From contig NZ_JABXKK010000050.1 of assembly GCF_017115045.1 (NCBI RefSeq), positions 124,001 to 188,000 on the forward strand: a DNA stretch of 64,000 nt, read 5' to 3'. Within the stretch, counting starts at the first letter, position 1; every line of letters starts with the position of its first letter. Below the pieces are notes generated by a model, which worked only from the letters and a program-made list of their open reading frames with translations, ran no database searches and was not told where the DNA came from. Of this stretch, positions 42,541 to 53,100 are shown piece by piece. The position numbers and the translations under genes were made by a program. The stretch comes from Nostoc sp. NMS8 (lineage in GTDB: Bacteria > Cyanobacteriota > Cyanobacteriia > Cyanobacteriales > Nostocaceae).

Positions 42541-44304
42541 TTAAGACGCTAGTAATTCCGGTTGAGGCATTAAACCTTGGAGAGTATGACGCAACTGAGC
42601 GATCGCTTGGATTTGATAATCACCAGTTTCCTGAAATTGATCCAAAGATTCTCCAATTCCTTGCAGTTTTTGCCGTAATCCATCTAGACAATCCTGAATT
42701 GGTTGTAGCGCTTCTTGATAAAGATTCACTCGACCAGAGAATTCAGCAGTTGTTCTTCTTAGAGATAACAAGTTTTCCTCGAGCGCTTTCAGTTCTTGGC
42801 GCTTTTGATCGAGATCGTGAGTTTGATTGTCAATCATTCCCTGATTTAGCTCAACACCAGAACGAATTTGCTCAATCTCACGTTCCAGCTTTTGGATTTC
42901 CTGTGAATATTGTTGTCGCTGGGTTTCAATTTGTAGCAGAATCGGTTCTAAATTAATTTTGTTGTTACTTTCTTCTTCATCAGTGACAGCATGTCCTTGG
43001 CGTCGCAGCATTAGAGCTTTGTGTTGCTTGAGAAACTTCTGATGCTGTAGCATATTGCGGCGTTGTCCCACCAAGCTGGAATTTAGCATCTGATAGAGGT
43101 CTTTTTCATCCGTTAGTTCCAGTTCCAAATTGATATGGTCATTGTCAGATGCATTATTTAATTTAGTTTGGAGTTCTTCTATAGCTTCTTGTTTATATGT
43201 CAGTTCTTGTTCTTGATCGTGAACAAAGCTAGCATCTATTTCTAACTTATGCTCCAAGTCTTGTACGATCTTTTGCAGTTCTTCTAAAGGCATTTTCTCC
43301 AAAGCCTCCACATCAGCTTGCTTGCCAAGAACTACATCACCAGATGTTGCAGCTAAAGAATGCATCAGTTGATATAACTCTTCGGCATTTCGTAACTGCT
43401 CTTTGATAATCTGAGCGTACTCTTGCTTGCTGGTCAGGTTTGCTGTATTGATCTGCAATTGGGCTGTTTGCTGAACTAGAGAATTTTGTGCTTCTTGTAA
43501 TGCGTTTTGGCGATCGCTAAAAGTTTGTGACAAACCCTCTATTTCTTGTTGCTGTTGTGCGATCGCACTTTTATGCTCCTCCAGTTTTTGCCAGTGCGGC
43601 GTCAGAGTCGCTTGCTGCTTTTCGACCAATTCAAAGGCTAGATGTAAATGTTCTCTAACTGTTTCTGTGGGAGCAACACGACTAGACAAGCGATCGAGTA
43701 ACTCACTCATTACCCGACTTTGTTCCTCATCCAAAACCGTCCCTTGTTTAAAATCCGCTTGACGTTCCTCTAGGCGACGCTGCTCACCCCGCAAATGCTC
43801 CCAAGCGCCTTCCAACTCTTGACGGTTGCGCTCTATTTCTCCTTGCAATCGTTCAATTTCCTGGCGGGAGGTGTCAACTTCCTGTTTTTGCTCCTCCAGG
43901 TGTTGTAACTCTTCCTCCAGTTGTTGCAACTGTTCTGAGCGTACCTCCATATCCATTTCACGGCGATTCAACTCTTGCGCCTGAAACGTTAACGACTGTT
44001 TCCACTGATCGATTTCATCTTCCTTGAGCTTAAATTTCTCCAGCTGGCGGGAAAAATTCTGCAAAATGTTGACGAGTGGACGCCCTGCTTCTTGAATCCG
44101 TTGTACTTGACGATTCGGATTCAGTTCAGCTAGTACTAAAGCGCCGTCATTTAATTTGCTTGCATCCTCAGCAGCAATCACTTCTTCCGACACAGGACTC
44201 CAATTCTGGTCAGTTCGCTGACAAGCTAGCAGTTTCAGTTCGGTTTTAGCACCGCCACTGAGTAAACCACCTTTCTGTTTTTGTACTTCTGCTAAATACA
44301 GCAC
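42541..44304 (-). CDS. hmpF: pilus motility taxis protein HmpF
   Basis: A 587-residue protein. The first 90 residues are a conserved head (MLYLAEVQKQKGGLLSGG...LLACQRTDQNWSPVSEEV). From about residue 90 to 560 it is almost continuous coiled coil with many Gln and Glu. HmpF in Nostoc punctiforme is needed for type IV pilus-driven hormogonium gliding and localises to cell poles. The placement, divergent from hmpABCDE, is the same as in that species, which strongly supports the name. Confidence 0.9.
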   Translation of the reverse strand: MLYLAEVQKQKGGLLSGGAKTELKLLACQRTDQNWSPVSEEVIAAEDASKLNDGALVLAELNPNRQVQRIQEAGRPLVNILQNFSRQLEKFKLKEDEIDQWKQSLTFQAQELNRREMDMEVRSEQLQQLEEELQHLEEQKQEVDTSRQEIERLQGEIERNRQELEGAWEHLRGEQRRLEERQADFKQGTVLDEEQSRVMSELLDRLSSRVAPTETVREHLHLAFELVEKQQATLTPHWQKLEEHKSAIAQQQQEIEGLSQTFSDRQNALQEAQNSLVQQTAQLQINTANLTSKQEYAQIIKEQLRNAEELYQLMHSLAATSGDVVLGKQADVEALEKMPLEELQKIVQDLEHKLEIDASFVHDQEQELTYKQEAIEELQTKLNNASDNDHINLELELTDEKDLYQMLNSSLVGQRRNMLQHQKFLKQHKALMLRRQGHAVTDEEESNNKINLEPILLQIETQRQQYSQEIQKLEREIEQIRSGVELNQGMIDNQTHDLDQKRQELKALEENLLSLRRTTAEFSGRVNLYQEALQPIQDCLDGLRQKLQGIGESLDQFQETGDYQIQAIAQLRHTLQGLMPQPELLAS

Positions 44305-44682
44305 ACCGTTAGTCCTTTATTGATGCACTTAAAGTTCGTGTTTTGAGATATACCTTAAATAATTCTGTTAACTTGTCTCACTAAACCAATGCTTAGAAGG
44401 ACAAGACAGACAAAACTATAGACGCGAGATATTACGTCTTGATACTTATAGAAGCGATCTGGTCGCGCCTTTATATTTTGTACTGATGACAGTGATGATG
44501 ACTTCCGTGTTAACACTAGCTTTGTCGAAGTGTATTACGAAAGATGAAGGTTTATAGTTTAATGTATTCCCTAATGACAATAAGAATAGAGTAACAATCT
44601 TTCCAATAATCCATAATCAATACTTAAAGAAGAGGTCAGAATTCAGCAATACTTAAATACTTAAGGAGTACTTTTTAGCTAA
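44305..44682. promoter_or_regulatory. divergent promoter region hmpF / hmpA
   Basis: A 378-bp AT-rich stretch between the two divergent genes that must hold both promoters. AAGGAG at 44662-44667 is spaced far (16 bases) from the hmpA ATG. I cannot assign sigma-factor boxes by eye. Confidence 0.5.
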
Positions 44683-45861
44683 ATGCAGGGAAATTTAAAT
44701 GAAATTGATATTTGCAGTATCCTGCAATTGATTGAGTTGGGACAACGAACTGGTCAATTATGGGTTGAAGCTCATAGCTCTCACCATAACAACAAACTGG
44801 GTGGAGAGGGAGCAAACATTCATCGCCCCAAACAACAGTCTTGGTTTGTCTTTTTCTTAAATGGTCAAATTATCTATTGCCAAGAAGGCGAGAGTAGTTT
44901 ATCTAGAATTAGCGATTATTTACGTCATTACCGAGTTGAGACGCGACTCACCCACAAACAAATTGCCTCCCTACCACCAACCGACGCGCCAGAGTATGCC
45001 TATATTTGGGCACTCTTGGAGCGGAATATTATCAACCCAAAGATCGCTGGTAGTATCATTCAGGGCTTGGTGCATGAAACTCTCTTTGACTTGCTGAGTT
45101 TACGCCAAGGTAACTTCATTTTCCATCAAGGTGTGGCACTTGCTCCGCAATTAAACACTTTTGAGATTGCTCCATTTGTGGCAAAAATTACGAAGCAGGT
45201 GCAAGAGTGGAAGCAACTCTATCCACACATTCAGTCTCCAGAACAATTACCACTGCTATCTGACAAAGTTCAGCTACAATCTTCCCTACCAGAAGCAACT
45301 GTAAATAAACTACAACATTGGGCTGATGGTAAAACATCCTTGCGTCAACTAGCTCGCCATCTCAATCGAGATATTTTGACAGTCGCTAAGGCAATATATC
45401 CTTATGTGCAACAAAGTTGGCTACAACTAGTATATTCAAAAACAAATAAACCGGATACCCACACGGATAGCCGAGAATTGAAAGGAAAACCGAGGGGGCG
45501 GGTAGTATGTATTGACGATGCGATCGCCATCGGTGAGACTATAAATTCCATCTTACAACCACAGGGCTATGAAGCGATCGCTCTCACTAATCCTTTAGAG
45601 GCACTGAGTTTGGTTTTTCAACTCAAACCAGATTTAATTTTATGCGATATTGCCATGTCGGAATTGGAAGGATACGAGGTTTGTTCCATGCTGCGACATT
45701 CAACAGCATTTCGGCTCACACCGATTATCATGCTTACTGGTAAAGATGGGTTTATCGATCGAGTCAAAGCTAGGATGGTCGGGGCAACAGATTATTTAAC
45801 AAAACCGTTTACAGACAATGAGTTACTCATGCTTGTAGAGAAATATATCGACAAACAATGA
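44683..45861 (+). CDS. hmpA: PatA-type response regulator HmpA
   Basis: A 392-residue protein. The N-terminal PATAN/DUF4388 domain (MQGNLNEIDICSILQLIELGQRTGQLWVEA) is followed by a helical middle part and a C-terminal receiver domain (VVCIDDAIAIGETI; phospho-acceptor Asp in LILCDIAMSELEGYEV; PIIMLTGKDGF; TDYLTKPF). Here it would receive phosphate from HmpE. PatA-like regulators act in cell patterning and pilus localisation. It is the first gene of the hmp cluster and is followed by a 300-bp gap before hmpB. Confidence 0.88.
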   Translation: MQGNLNEIDICSILQLIELGQRTGQLWVEAHSSHHNNKLGGEGANIHRPKQQSWFVFFLNGQIIYCQEGESSLSRISDYLRHYRVETRLTHKQIASLPPTDAPEYAYIWALLERNIINPKIAGSIIQGLVHETLFDLLSLRQGNFIFHQGVALAPQLNTFEIAPFVAKITKQVQEWKQLYPHIQSPEQLPLLSDKVQLQSSLPEATVNKLQHWADGKTSLRQLARHLNRDILTVAKAIYPYVQQSWLQLVYSKTNKPDTHTDSRELKGKPRGRVVCIDDAIAIGETINSILQPQGYEAIALTNPLEALSLVFQLKPDLILCDIAMSELEGYEVCSMLRHSTAFRLTPIIMLTGKDGFIDRVKARMVGATDYLTKPFTDNELLMLVEKYIDKQ

Positions 45862-46170
45862 AAATTGGGCATTGGGCATTGGGAAAGAGGAAGCAGGAGG
45901 CACAAGTTCTTTAATTTTGAATTTTAAATTTTGTTAGCGCACGTGAATTGATTTCTCCCTCATCTGTGAAGCGTATAAAGAGATCAAAAAAGATCAAAGA
46001 TTTGTTGATCTACTAAAAGATGAGTTAAAAGATGTTATCACAGAGTCAGCTAACTCAGGGAAACGTCAATCTACGGGAAAATAGTGAAGACATAAAATTA
46101 ATTTATACAGTTAATACTTGCGGAGGAATCAGGGAATGTTCCAATTAGGAACGTCTAAATCAGGAGGTAA
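45862..46170. other. 309-bp gap between hmpA and hmpB
   Basis: Starts with a short repeat (TTGGGCATTGGGCATTGGG) and contains AT-rich sequence. A secondary promoter for hmpB-E is possible. No gene is seen. Confidence 0.45.
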
Positions 46171-46179
46171 ATGACATTT

Positions 46180-46545
46180 ATGAGCACAGTTCTGATTGTG
46201 GAAGACAGTATCGCACAAAGGGAGATGATTACAGACCTCCTGAAAGCAACTGGCCTAACAGTTACCCACGCCAGTGACGGATTAGAAGCATTAGAGGCAA
46301 TTCAAATAGCACCTCCAGACTTAGTGGTATTAGATATTGTCATGCCCCGGATGAACGGCTATGAAGTTTGTCGGCGGTTAAAATCCGATCCTAAAACCCA
46401 AAATGTTCCAGTGGTGATGTGTTCTTCCAAAGGTGAAGAATTTGATCGCTACTGGGGCATGAAGCAGGGTGCAGATGCTTACATAGCCAAACCGTTTCAA
46501 CCAACCGAGTTGGTAGGAACAGTCAAACAACTGCTGCGAGGATAA
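46180..46545 (+). CDS. hmpB: CheY-like response regulator HmpB
   Basis: A single receiver domain of 121 residues. Phospho-acceptor Asp lies in LVVLDIVMPRMNGYEV, with VEDS acidic pair at the N-terminus, VVMCSSKGEEFDRYWG and the Lys in AYIAKPFQPTEL. The start is set at ATG 46180 (MSTVLIVEDSIAQR). ATG 46171 is only three bases from the AGGAGG sequence and adds just three residues. It is probably the output regulator of the HmpE kinase, analogous to PilH/CheY. hmpC follows after 13 bases. Confidence 0.9.
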   Translation: MSTVLIVEDSIAQREMITDLLKATGLTVTHASDGLEALEAIQIAPPDLVVLDIVMPRMNGYEVCRRLKSDPKTQNVPVVMCSSKGEEFDRYWGMKQGADAYIAKPFQPTELVGTVKQLLRG

Positions 46546-46558
46546 GGATAAAAACAAC

Positions 46559-47089
46559 ATGGTCAGCAAACCGGACTTTTTAAGTGGCAGCGGTCAAGAC
46601 CACTTCCGACCAGAATTACAAGTAGAAAGTCCTGAAGGTGAGTTACATTTGAGGTTTTACATTCCCTCGCATCAGGAGTTTGCACTACAAGCAACTGGCA
46701 TCCGGGAGGTAATTGAACTAAGTCCTGATAGAATCACCCCGATTCCTAATGCTTCTCCTTTACTTTTGGGTACTCTAAATTTACGAGGTCGAGTTATTTG
46801 GGTGGCCGATTTGGGTCAATTTCTGGGAGAAGCAAGTGCATTAAACACGGATAGAGCTGAAATTTCGGTGATTGCCATTGAAGAACAAGACACAATCGTG
46901 GGTTTAGCAGTAGAGGAAATCGGTGGTATGGATTGGTTGGATGTCCAAAATCTCATGCCACCAACTAGTGTTCCAGATACTATGGCGCCCTTTTTACGTG
47001 GAGAGTGGTCATTAGGTGCTAAAAATAATCAGTGTCTACGACTACTCGATCAAATGGCAATTGTACGGAGTGCTAGGTGGGCAGGATGA
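46559..47089 (+). CDS. hmpC: CheW-like adaptor HmpC
   Basis: A 176-residue CheW-domain protein linking receptor HmpD to kinase HmpE. The CheW pattern is clear: [50 protein letters not shown], and [20 protein letters not shown]. The start is ATG 46559. Its stop precedes the preferred start of hmpD by 14 bases, and the hmpD ribosome-binding site (GGAGGAGG) sits in that gap, so the two are likely cotranslated. Confidence 0.9.
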   Translation: MVSKPDFLSGSGQDHFRPELQVESPEGELHLRFYIPSHQEFALQATGIREVIELSPDRITPIPNASPLLLGTLNLRGRVIWVADLGQFLGEASALNTDRAEISVIAIEEQDTIVGLAVEEIGGMDWLDVQNLMPPTSVPDTMAPFLRGEWSLGAKNNQCLRLLDQMAIVRSARWAG

Positions 47090-47103
47090 AATTGGAGGAG
47101 GAA

Positions 47104-50034
47104 ATGGCAGCAAGTATTGATAATTACGAGCCAACATATCAACAGGCGATGACCGCCTATGTTCAAAGGAATTATGAGGTTGCAGCCACTTTAGTTGACC
47201 AAGTGGTGCAAAATTTACCAGATGACCCTAACTCCCATTTGTTAAGGGGTCACATCTACTATGTTTTACAGCTGTACGATGTAGCAAAAGAAGAATATCA
47301 ACAGGTATTGGGCTTGACTAACGATCAAGAAATTATTGGTTTTGCCAATAATGGAATTGAGAATATCAATCAATATTTACAGTCATTCGGTGGGCAGGTT
47401 GATACATCAGAAAGTCAAGAGCAAATAAATTCCTCAGAGATATCCGATCCACTGGCATATATTGAACCAGAATTAGAAGATTTGGGCGCTAGTGAGGAGT
47501 TTGACAGCAATAACCTTGACTTGAACTTTTTTGGAGAGCATCAAGAAACTGTGAATGGCGTTGAAGAGATATCTTCAAAAAGTCCATTTGACATCCCCAC
47601 AGAAGATAGTATTGGAACAGTAAAAATATCAAACTCTTCTACTCCTTTTGGTGATGATCCTTTTGCTTTAGATGAAGAATTACAGCAACAAGAGTCAAAT
47701 AACAAATGGCAGGAAAACACAGAATTAGAGTTGCCTGCTTTTTGGAAAGAAGATACATCAGAAGATATTCTGGAAGAATCATTAGTAAATAGTCAATTTT
47801 CAGATAATGAGATAGATTCTCATCATGGAAATTCAACTATTGACAACAATAACTTTTCAGCTTCTAATCCACCAACTGATAATAACGAGAATAATTTCAC
47901 TGATTTGTTGAGTGAGCCAAAGTCTCCAGAACAGAATATTGGAAATTTAGAATATAAAAAATCTAGTTTTCGAGACGAAACTTTACTGATTGTCTCAGAA
48001 GAGCTGGGAAATGATTCGCCAATAGCAAATAATGTGGAATACGGCAGTCAAGAACATTTGCCGGAAACAGAAGCACAGGGTTGGTTAAAATCAGCAGATT
48101 TAGATTCAAAGCCAGCTTTTCAACCAGATTTATCTAATAAATCTTCATCTTTTGGTAGTAACTTACCTCAGAAAGAAAAGCAGTTTAAATCAAATGAATT
48201 CAACAGTCAAAATAGCTTTGATGATAATGAAAATTTTGACATGGAAGCATTTGAATCTGCCTTTGGTTCAGATGGTTTAAGCTCTTATGAAGACTCAGCT
48301 ACTATACTGAATGGAGAGAATTCTAAGAGCAATATCGAGTTTTTAGATGATTTTGAGGAATTTGACGATTTAGGCAATATTCCAGGGTTTGACATGATCG
48401 AAGGAGATTCTAACTTCGGCGATCTAGCAAGGCATTCTGCTCCAGCAGAAACTCGTGACAGTGGACGCTCTCAAGTAGCAGCAAGTACTACAGCCGATCG
48501 CGAAGAAGAACTCTTCTCGATGACTGGTTCTCATGAAGCCGTTCCAGTCTTTAGCCAAACAGATGTCTCGAAACTAGAACCCAATGTCAGCATTGAGCAA
48601 GGATGGTTAGCACCATTAGAAAATGCTTCCATCGAACGGAAGCAATGGTTAATTGCTGGCAGTGTGGGCATTGTTTCAGCGCTGGTTGTAGCCACAGTTA
48701 GCTTTGTCGCTACCACATTTTCGCCAGCCCAACAGCGAGAATCAGTCAGAAACACCGGTTGGGCAATGTCATTAGCTGCTGGTATTGCAGGTTTTGCTAC
48801 CGCAGGCTTCATGGGAAATCTGGCACTGAAACAAATTCGGCGCACAACTGACGATCTCCAAAATCAGTTTGAGGCTGTACGCCAAGGAAATCTGAATGCT
48901 CAAGCCACAGTGTTTTCTGAAGATGAATTGGGGCATTTAGCTACTGGCTTTAATGAAATGGCGCGGGTAATTTTCACAACCACAGGTGAAGCCCAACGCA
49001 AAGCCGATGAACAAGAGGAAGCTAAAGAAAACCTGCAACGTCAGGTGATTCGCCTCTTGGATGATGTGGAAGGAGCTGCTAGAGGTGATTTAACCGTCCA
49101 AGCGGAAGTGACAGCCGACGTACTGGGAGCTGTCGCTGATGCCTTTAACCTGACAATTCAAAACTTGCGGGATATCGTGCAACAGGTAAAAGTGGCGGCG
49201 AAGGATGTAACAAAAGGTGCAACCAACTCTGAAACTTTTGCCAGAGCCTTATCTAGTGATGCTTTGCGGCAAGCAGAAGAGTTGGCTGTGACGTTGAATT
49301 CTGTACAGGTAATGACTGACTCGATTCAGCGGGTAGCAGAGGCGGCGCGGGAAGCTGAAACCGTTGCCCGTGATGCTAGTACGATCGCTCTCAAAGGTGG
49401 CGAAGCAGTAGAAAATACCGTAGCAGGGATTTTGGAAATTCGGGAAACTGTGGCCGAAACCACTCGCAAAGTGAAGCGGTTGGCGGAATCTTCCCAAGAA
49501 ATTTCTAAAATTGTGGCGTTGATTTCCCAAATTGCTTCGAGAACAAACTTGCTAGCACTCAATGCTAGTATTGAGGCGGCAAGAGCCGGAGAAGCGGGAC
49601 GCGGGTTTGCGATCGTAGCAGACGAAGTGCGCCAGCTAGCGGATAAATCTGCTAAATCCCTGAAGGAAATTGAACAGATTGTGATGCAAATCCAAAGCGA
49701 AACAGGCTCAGTAATGACCGCGATGGAAGAAGGCACACAACAAGTAATTAAAGGGACAAAATTGGCAGAAGAAGCCAAGCGATCGCTCGAAAACATTATT
49801 CAAGTGGCGAATCGCATCGATATTCTTGTGCGCTCCATTACCAGCGATACTGTGGAACAAACGGAAACCTCCCGCGCCGTCGCTCATGTAATGCAATCAG
49901 TAGAACTGACTGCCCAAGAAACCTCTCAAGAAGCACAGCGAGTTTCAGGTGCCCTACAACACTTAGTAGGTGTATCCCGCGACTTAATCGCCTCCGTTGA
50001 ACGTTTCCGAGTAGAAACTATGGAAACCAGATAA
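47104..50034 (+). CDS. hmpD: methyl-accepting chemotaxis protein HmpD (PilJ-like)
   Basis: ATG 47104 ([15 protein letters not shown]) is preceded by GGAGGAGG and is preferred to 47077, giving 976 residues. The N-terminus (about 8-95) resembles a TPR pair. A long acidic, Ser/Asn-rich region follows to about 500. Two transmembrane helices lie close together ([21 protein letters not shown] and [20 protein letters not shown]), so almost no periplasmic domain exists. HAMP and MCP signalling domains follow, with the hairpin tip [31 protein letters not shown] split here by convention. Sensing must therefore be cytoplasmic or intramembrane. Confidence 0.9.
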   Translation: MAASIDNYEPTYQQAMTAYVQRNYEVAATLVDQVVQNLPDDPNSHLLRGHIYYVLQLYDVAKEEYQQVLGLTNDQEIIGFANNGIENINQYLQSFGGQVDTSESQEQINSSEISDPLAYIEPELEDLGASEEFDSNNLDLNFFGEHQETVNGVEEISSKSPFDIPTEDSIGTVKISNSSTPFGDDPFALDEELQQQESNNKWQENTELELPAFWKEDTSEDILEESLVNSQFSDNEIDSHHGNSTIDNNNFSASNPPTDNNENNFTDLLSEPKSPEQNIGNLEYKKSSFRDETLLIVSEELGNDSPIANNVEYGSQEHLPETEAQGWLKSADLDSKPAFQPDLSNKSSSFGSNLPQKEKQFKSNEFNSQNSFDDNENFDMEAFESAFGSDGLSSYEDSATILNGENSKSNIEFLDDFEEFDDLGNIPGFDMIEGDSNFGDLARHSAPAETRDSGRSQVAASTTADREEELFSMTGSHEAVPVFSQTDVSKLEPNVSIEQGWLAPLENASIERKQWLIAGSVGIVSALVVATVSFVATTFSPAQQRESVRNTGWAMSLAAGIAGFATAGFMGNLALKQIRRTTDDLQNQFEAVRQGNLNAQATVFSEDELGHLATGFNEMARVIFTTTGEAQRKADEQEEAKENLQRQVIRLLDDVEGAARGDLTVQAEVTADVLGAVADAFNLTIQNLRDIVQQVKVAAKDVTKGATNSETFARALSSDALRQAEELAVTLNSVQVMTDSIQRVAEAAREAETVARDASTIALKGGEAVENTVAGILEIRETVAETTRKVKRLAESSQEISKIVALISQIASRTNLLALNASIEAARAGEAGRGFAIVADEVRQLADKSAKSLKEIEQIVMQIQSETGSVMTAMEEGTQQVIKGTKLAEEAKRSLENIIQVANRIDILVRSITSDTVEQTETSRAVAHVMQSVELTAQETSQEAQRVSGALQHLVGVSRDLIASVERFRVETMETR

Positions 50035-50039
50035 ATTGT

Positions 50040-50122
50040 CATTTGTCCTTTGTTATTTGCTAATGACCAATGACCAATGACTAGTGACTAATGACTGATG
50101 ACCAATGACTAATGACTAAAAA
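50040..50122. repeat. heptanucleotide STRR repeat between hmpD and hmpE
   Basis: About ten imperfect copies of AATGACC/AATGACT/AGTGACT fill the whole gap and reach to within a few bases of the hmpE start codon. Same class as 8461-8494. The copies must affect the hmpE leader, and no other ribosome-binding site is visible. Confidence 0.85.
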
Positions 50123-50124
50123 CT

Positions 50125-53100
50125 ATGCTGCCGGAACAACAACAGCGGATTTTGGGTTACTTTATTGAAGAAGCCAGGGATCACCTGAATACCATTGAGC
50201 AAGGCTTACTGAATTTAGAGGGTACTCTGAACGACCCGGAAATGATCAGTGAAGTCTTCCGGGCGGCTCACTCCATCAAAGGAGGAGCGGCGATGCTTGG
50301 ATTAACTAGCATCCAGCATACCTCCCACCGTCTGGAAGATTGTTTTAAAGTTCTTAAAGATAATCCGGTTCAGATTGACCAAAAGTTAGAGTCTTTATTT
50401 CTTGGTGTATCTGATACGTTAAAATCGCTGTTAGAGCATTTGAGTGGGCCTTATGGTCTTTCCGAAGATGCAGCTAATACTTTGATGTCAGAAACAGAGC
50501 CAGTTTTTAAATGGCTGTATGAGCATCTAGAACTACTTGTAGAACAAGCAAAGGATCGAGTAGTTACTAGCCCTGATGTGACAGAACTACATCCAACCTC
50601 TTTAGAAAATGTCTCCACACTTACAGAACTTTTCCTGCGGCGAGATATTCCCAGTTTGGCAGAAGACGCCCATCAGGAATCTCTAGACTCGGTAACAGCC
50701 CAGGAAGTGCGAGACACCCACGGACTCGCGCCAGTCACAGCTAAAGAAAATAACTGGGGCGAGTTTCAAGCCCAAGTGCTGCAAAGACTGCGGGAAATGT
50801 TGCAGCTATTTAAGCAAACCACAACCCCTTCAACTCGGCAAAACCTCCAGCAATGCTGTCACCAGTTAGTCAAACTTGGTGAGACTTGGAATTTGCCTAA
50901 GTGGTGCGGTTTGTGCCAAGCAGCAGCCAGTGCGATCGGTAATCCCGAAAATACTTATTTGACTTTAGCTAAAATTGTCATTACCGAAATCAAACAAGCT
51001 CAAGAATTAGTTCTGCAAGGTAGAGAAGCTGAAATTGCAATTAGTCAGCAACTAGAAGCACTTTTGAGCTTTGCAGAAATTGAGTTATTAGAAATTACGC
51101 CTGATTTATTTGATGATGAGTCTGCGGCTTTGACAGAATCAGAGCCAATTCTATCTGCTAACACCGAGTTGTTAACCCAGAAAATAGAAGAACTGAATTT
51201 AGAACAGGATAATAACGATCGCTCCTATATTCTCCAAGGGACACCACTAAACGCTGCAACTCATACCAGTCTTAGTTTCACCACACATGACGAAGCACAT
51301 CCAATTAGTAACAATATTGACCCCCACGGGCCAGAGGTAGGAATAGCCGAGTTAAATACCCTTGCCGATTTATTTGAAGGTGAAACTCCCGAACTAGATG
51401 AAAGCTGGCATCAAGAAGAAACCTTAGATATTGTTGCTACCGATGATTTTGGAATTGATTTCAGCAGCACTGACGCTGACGCTGCTGATGGCGATTTATC
51501 CGATTTACTCTCCTTTGATCAAGACACAAGCAGCACGCAGCAACCAGCAACCACAACTGCGGCAGAAGATTTATCCCTGTTATTTGGCGACAATTTCCTA
51601 GAAAAAGATAATTCCGAACCGCAAAATCAACAAACAGCTGCTACGACTCTAGAGTTGAGTGATATTAACGTACTTGATATAAATTTAGACTCTTCTTCTC
51701 CCGAAAATTTACAAGAATTTATTGATATTCCTAGCGATATAAATCAAACTCCTGAAAATATTGACCAAAATAGTGTACTAGAAGATTTATTCACACTGGC
51801 ACTAGATGAAGAAGAACTATTGCTAACAAGCGAAGTGACTCAACCCGAAACTGAGACCTTCGCCAGTGTGGAACTATCTAACAACCAACAAAACAGTTTT
51901 GATAACTTATTCTTAGAAACTAGAAATGCAAATTGGGTAGAAGAAATTACCCCTAGTGACTATATAGAATTACCCCAGCAAACAGGCTTGTCTTTGGACG
52001 ACCTATTTGCAGATACGGAAGAACAGACACTACTGCCGACAAGTGAATCAGAAAGTGGTGATTTATTCGATACATCTCCAACAACGGCACCAGAGTTTTC
52101 TCAATCAGAAAACGATCTGAGCAACTTCTGGAGCCAGGAGACCACAGAGGAAAAAGACGAATTTGATTCCTTAATTGAGCAGAATGTGGAAAGGGCGTTA
52201 GATGAGAGTTTGTTTACTGCGGCGGCTGATGATATTTTTGCCGATAGTCAGCAATCCATACCTTCTCCAATAGCCAGTTTTGATCTAGAAGAAGATTTTG
52301 ATATCAATTTCCAGCATCAAGAACAGCTAGATTTGATATTATCATCAAATTCTGGAGATGATTTATTTGATGAGTTAGCACCAATTGACTCAACTGCTTC
52401 CCCGATAATCAAAAAGGCCTCTACGACTGAAACACCGTCGTTCGCGCAGCATCCAGAGGAAGAAATTATCAGGCCGCAACAACCAGAAGCTTTAGATTTT
52501 GTTCCAGAATTTACTAATCAGCCCTCAGAGATATATGGTGTTGCTCTGGAAGCTAATTCATTAGATCCCTTCGATGAAAATCCGCAACTGCTGTTTGAAA
52601 ATGTAGTTATAGATTCCACCTATATTCAGATGGAAACCACAGAATTATCTGTGGATGAACTATCAGAAACTATTAGTTTTGGCGAAACTTCAGATTCAGA
52701 ATTAACCGAAGCACAGCCAGGTGATTTGTTCGGCTCCTTTGATGAAAATCCGCAACTGCTATTTGAAAATGTAGTTATAGATTCCACCTATATTCAGATG
52801 GAAACCACAGAATTGTCTGTGGATGAACTATCAGAAACTATTAGTTTTGGCGAAACTTCAGATTCAGAATTAACCGAAGCACAGCCAGGTGATTTGTTCG
52901 GCTCCTTTGATGAAAATCCGCAACTGCTATTTGAAAATGTAGTTATAGATTCCACCTATATTCAGATGGAAACCACAGAATTGTCTGTGGATGAACTATC
53001 AGAAACTATTAGTTTTGGCGAAACTTCAGATTCAGCATCAGCCGAAGCACAGCCAGGAGATTTGTTCAGTCCATTTGATGAAAATCCGCAACTACTGTTT

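Noticed and set aside
44305..44682. Search for NtcA (GTA-N8-TAC) or other defined boxes before hmpA/hmpF
   Set aside because: No convincing match by eye; assigning a sigma factor or regulator would be guesswork.
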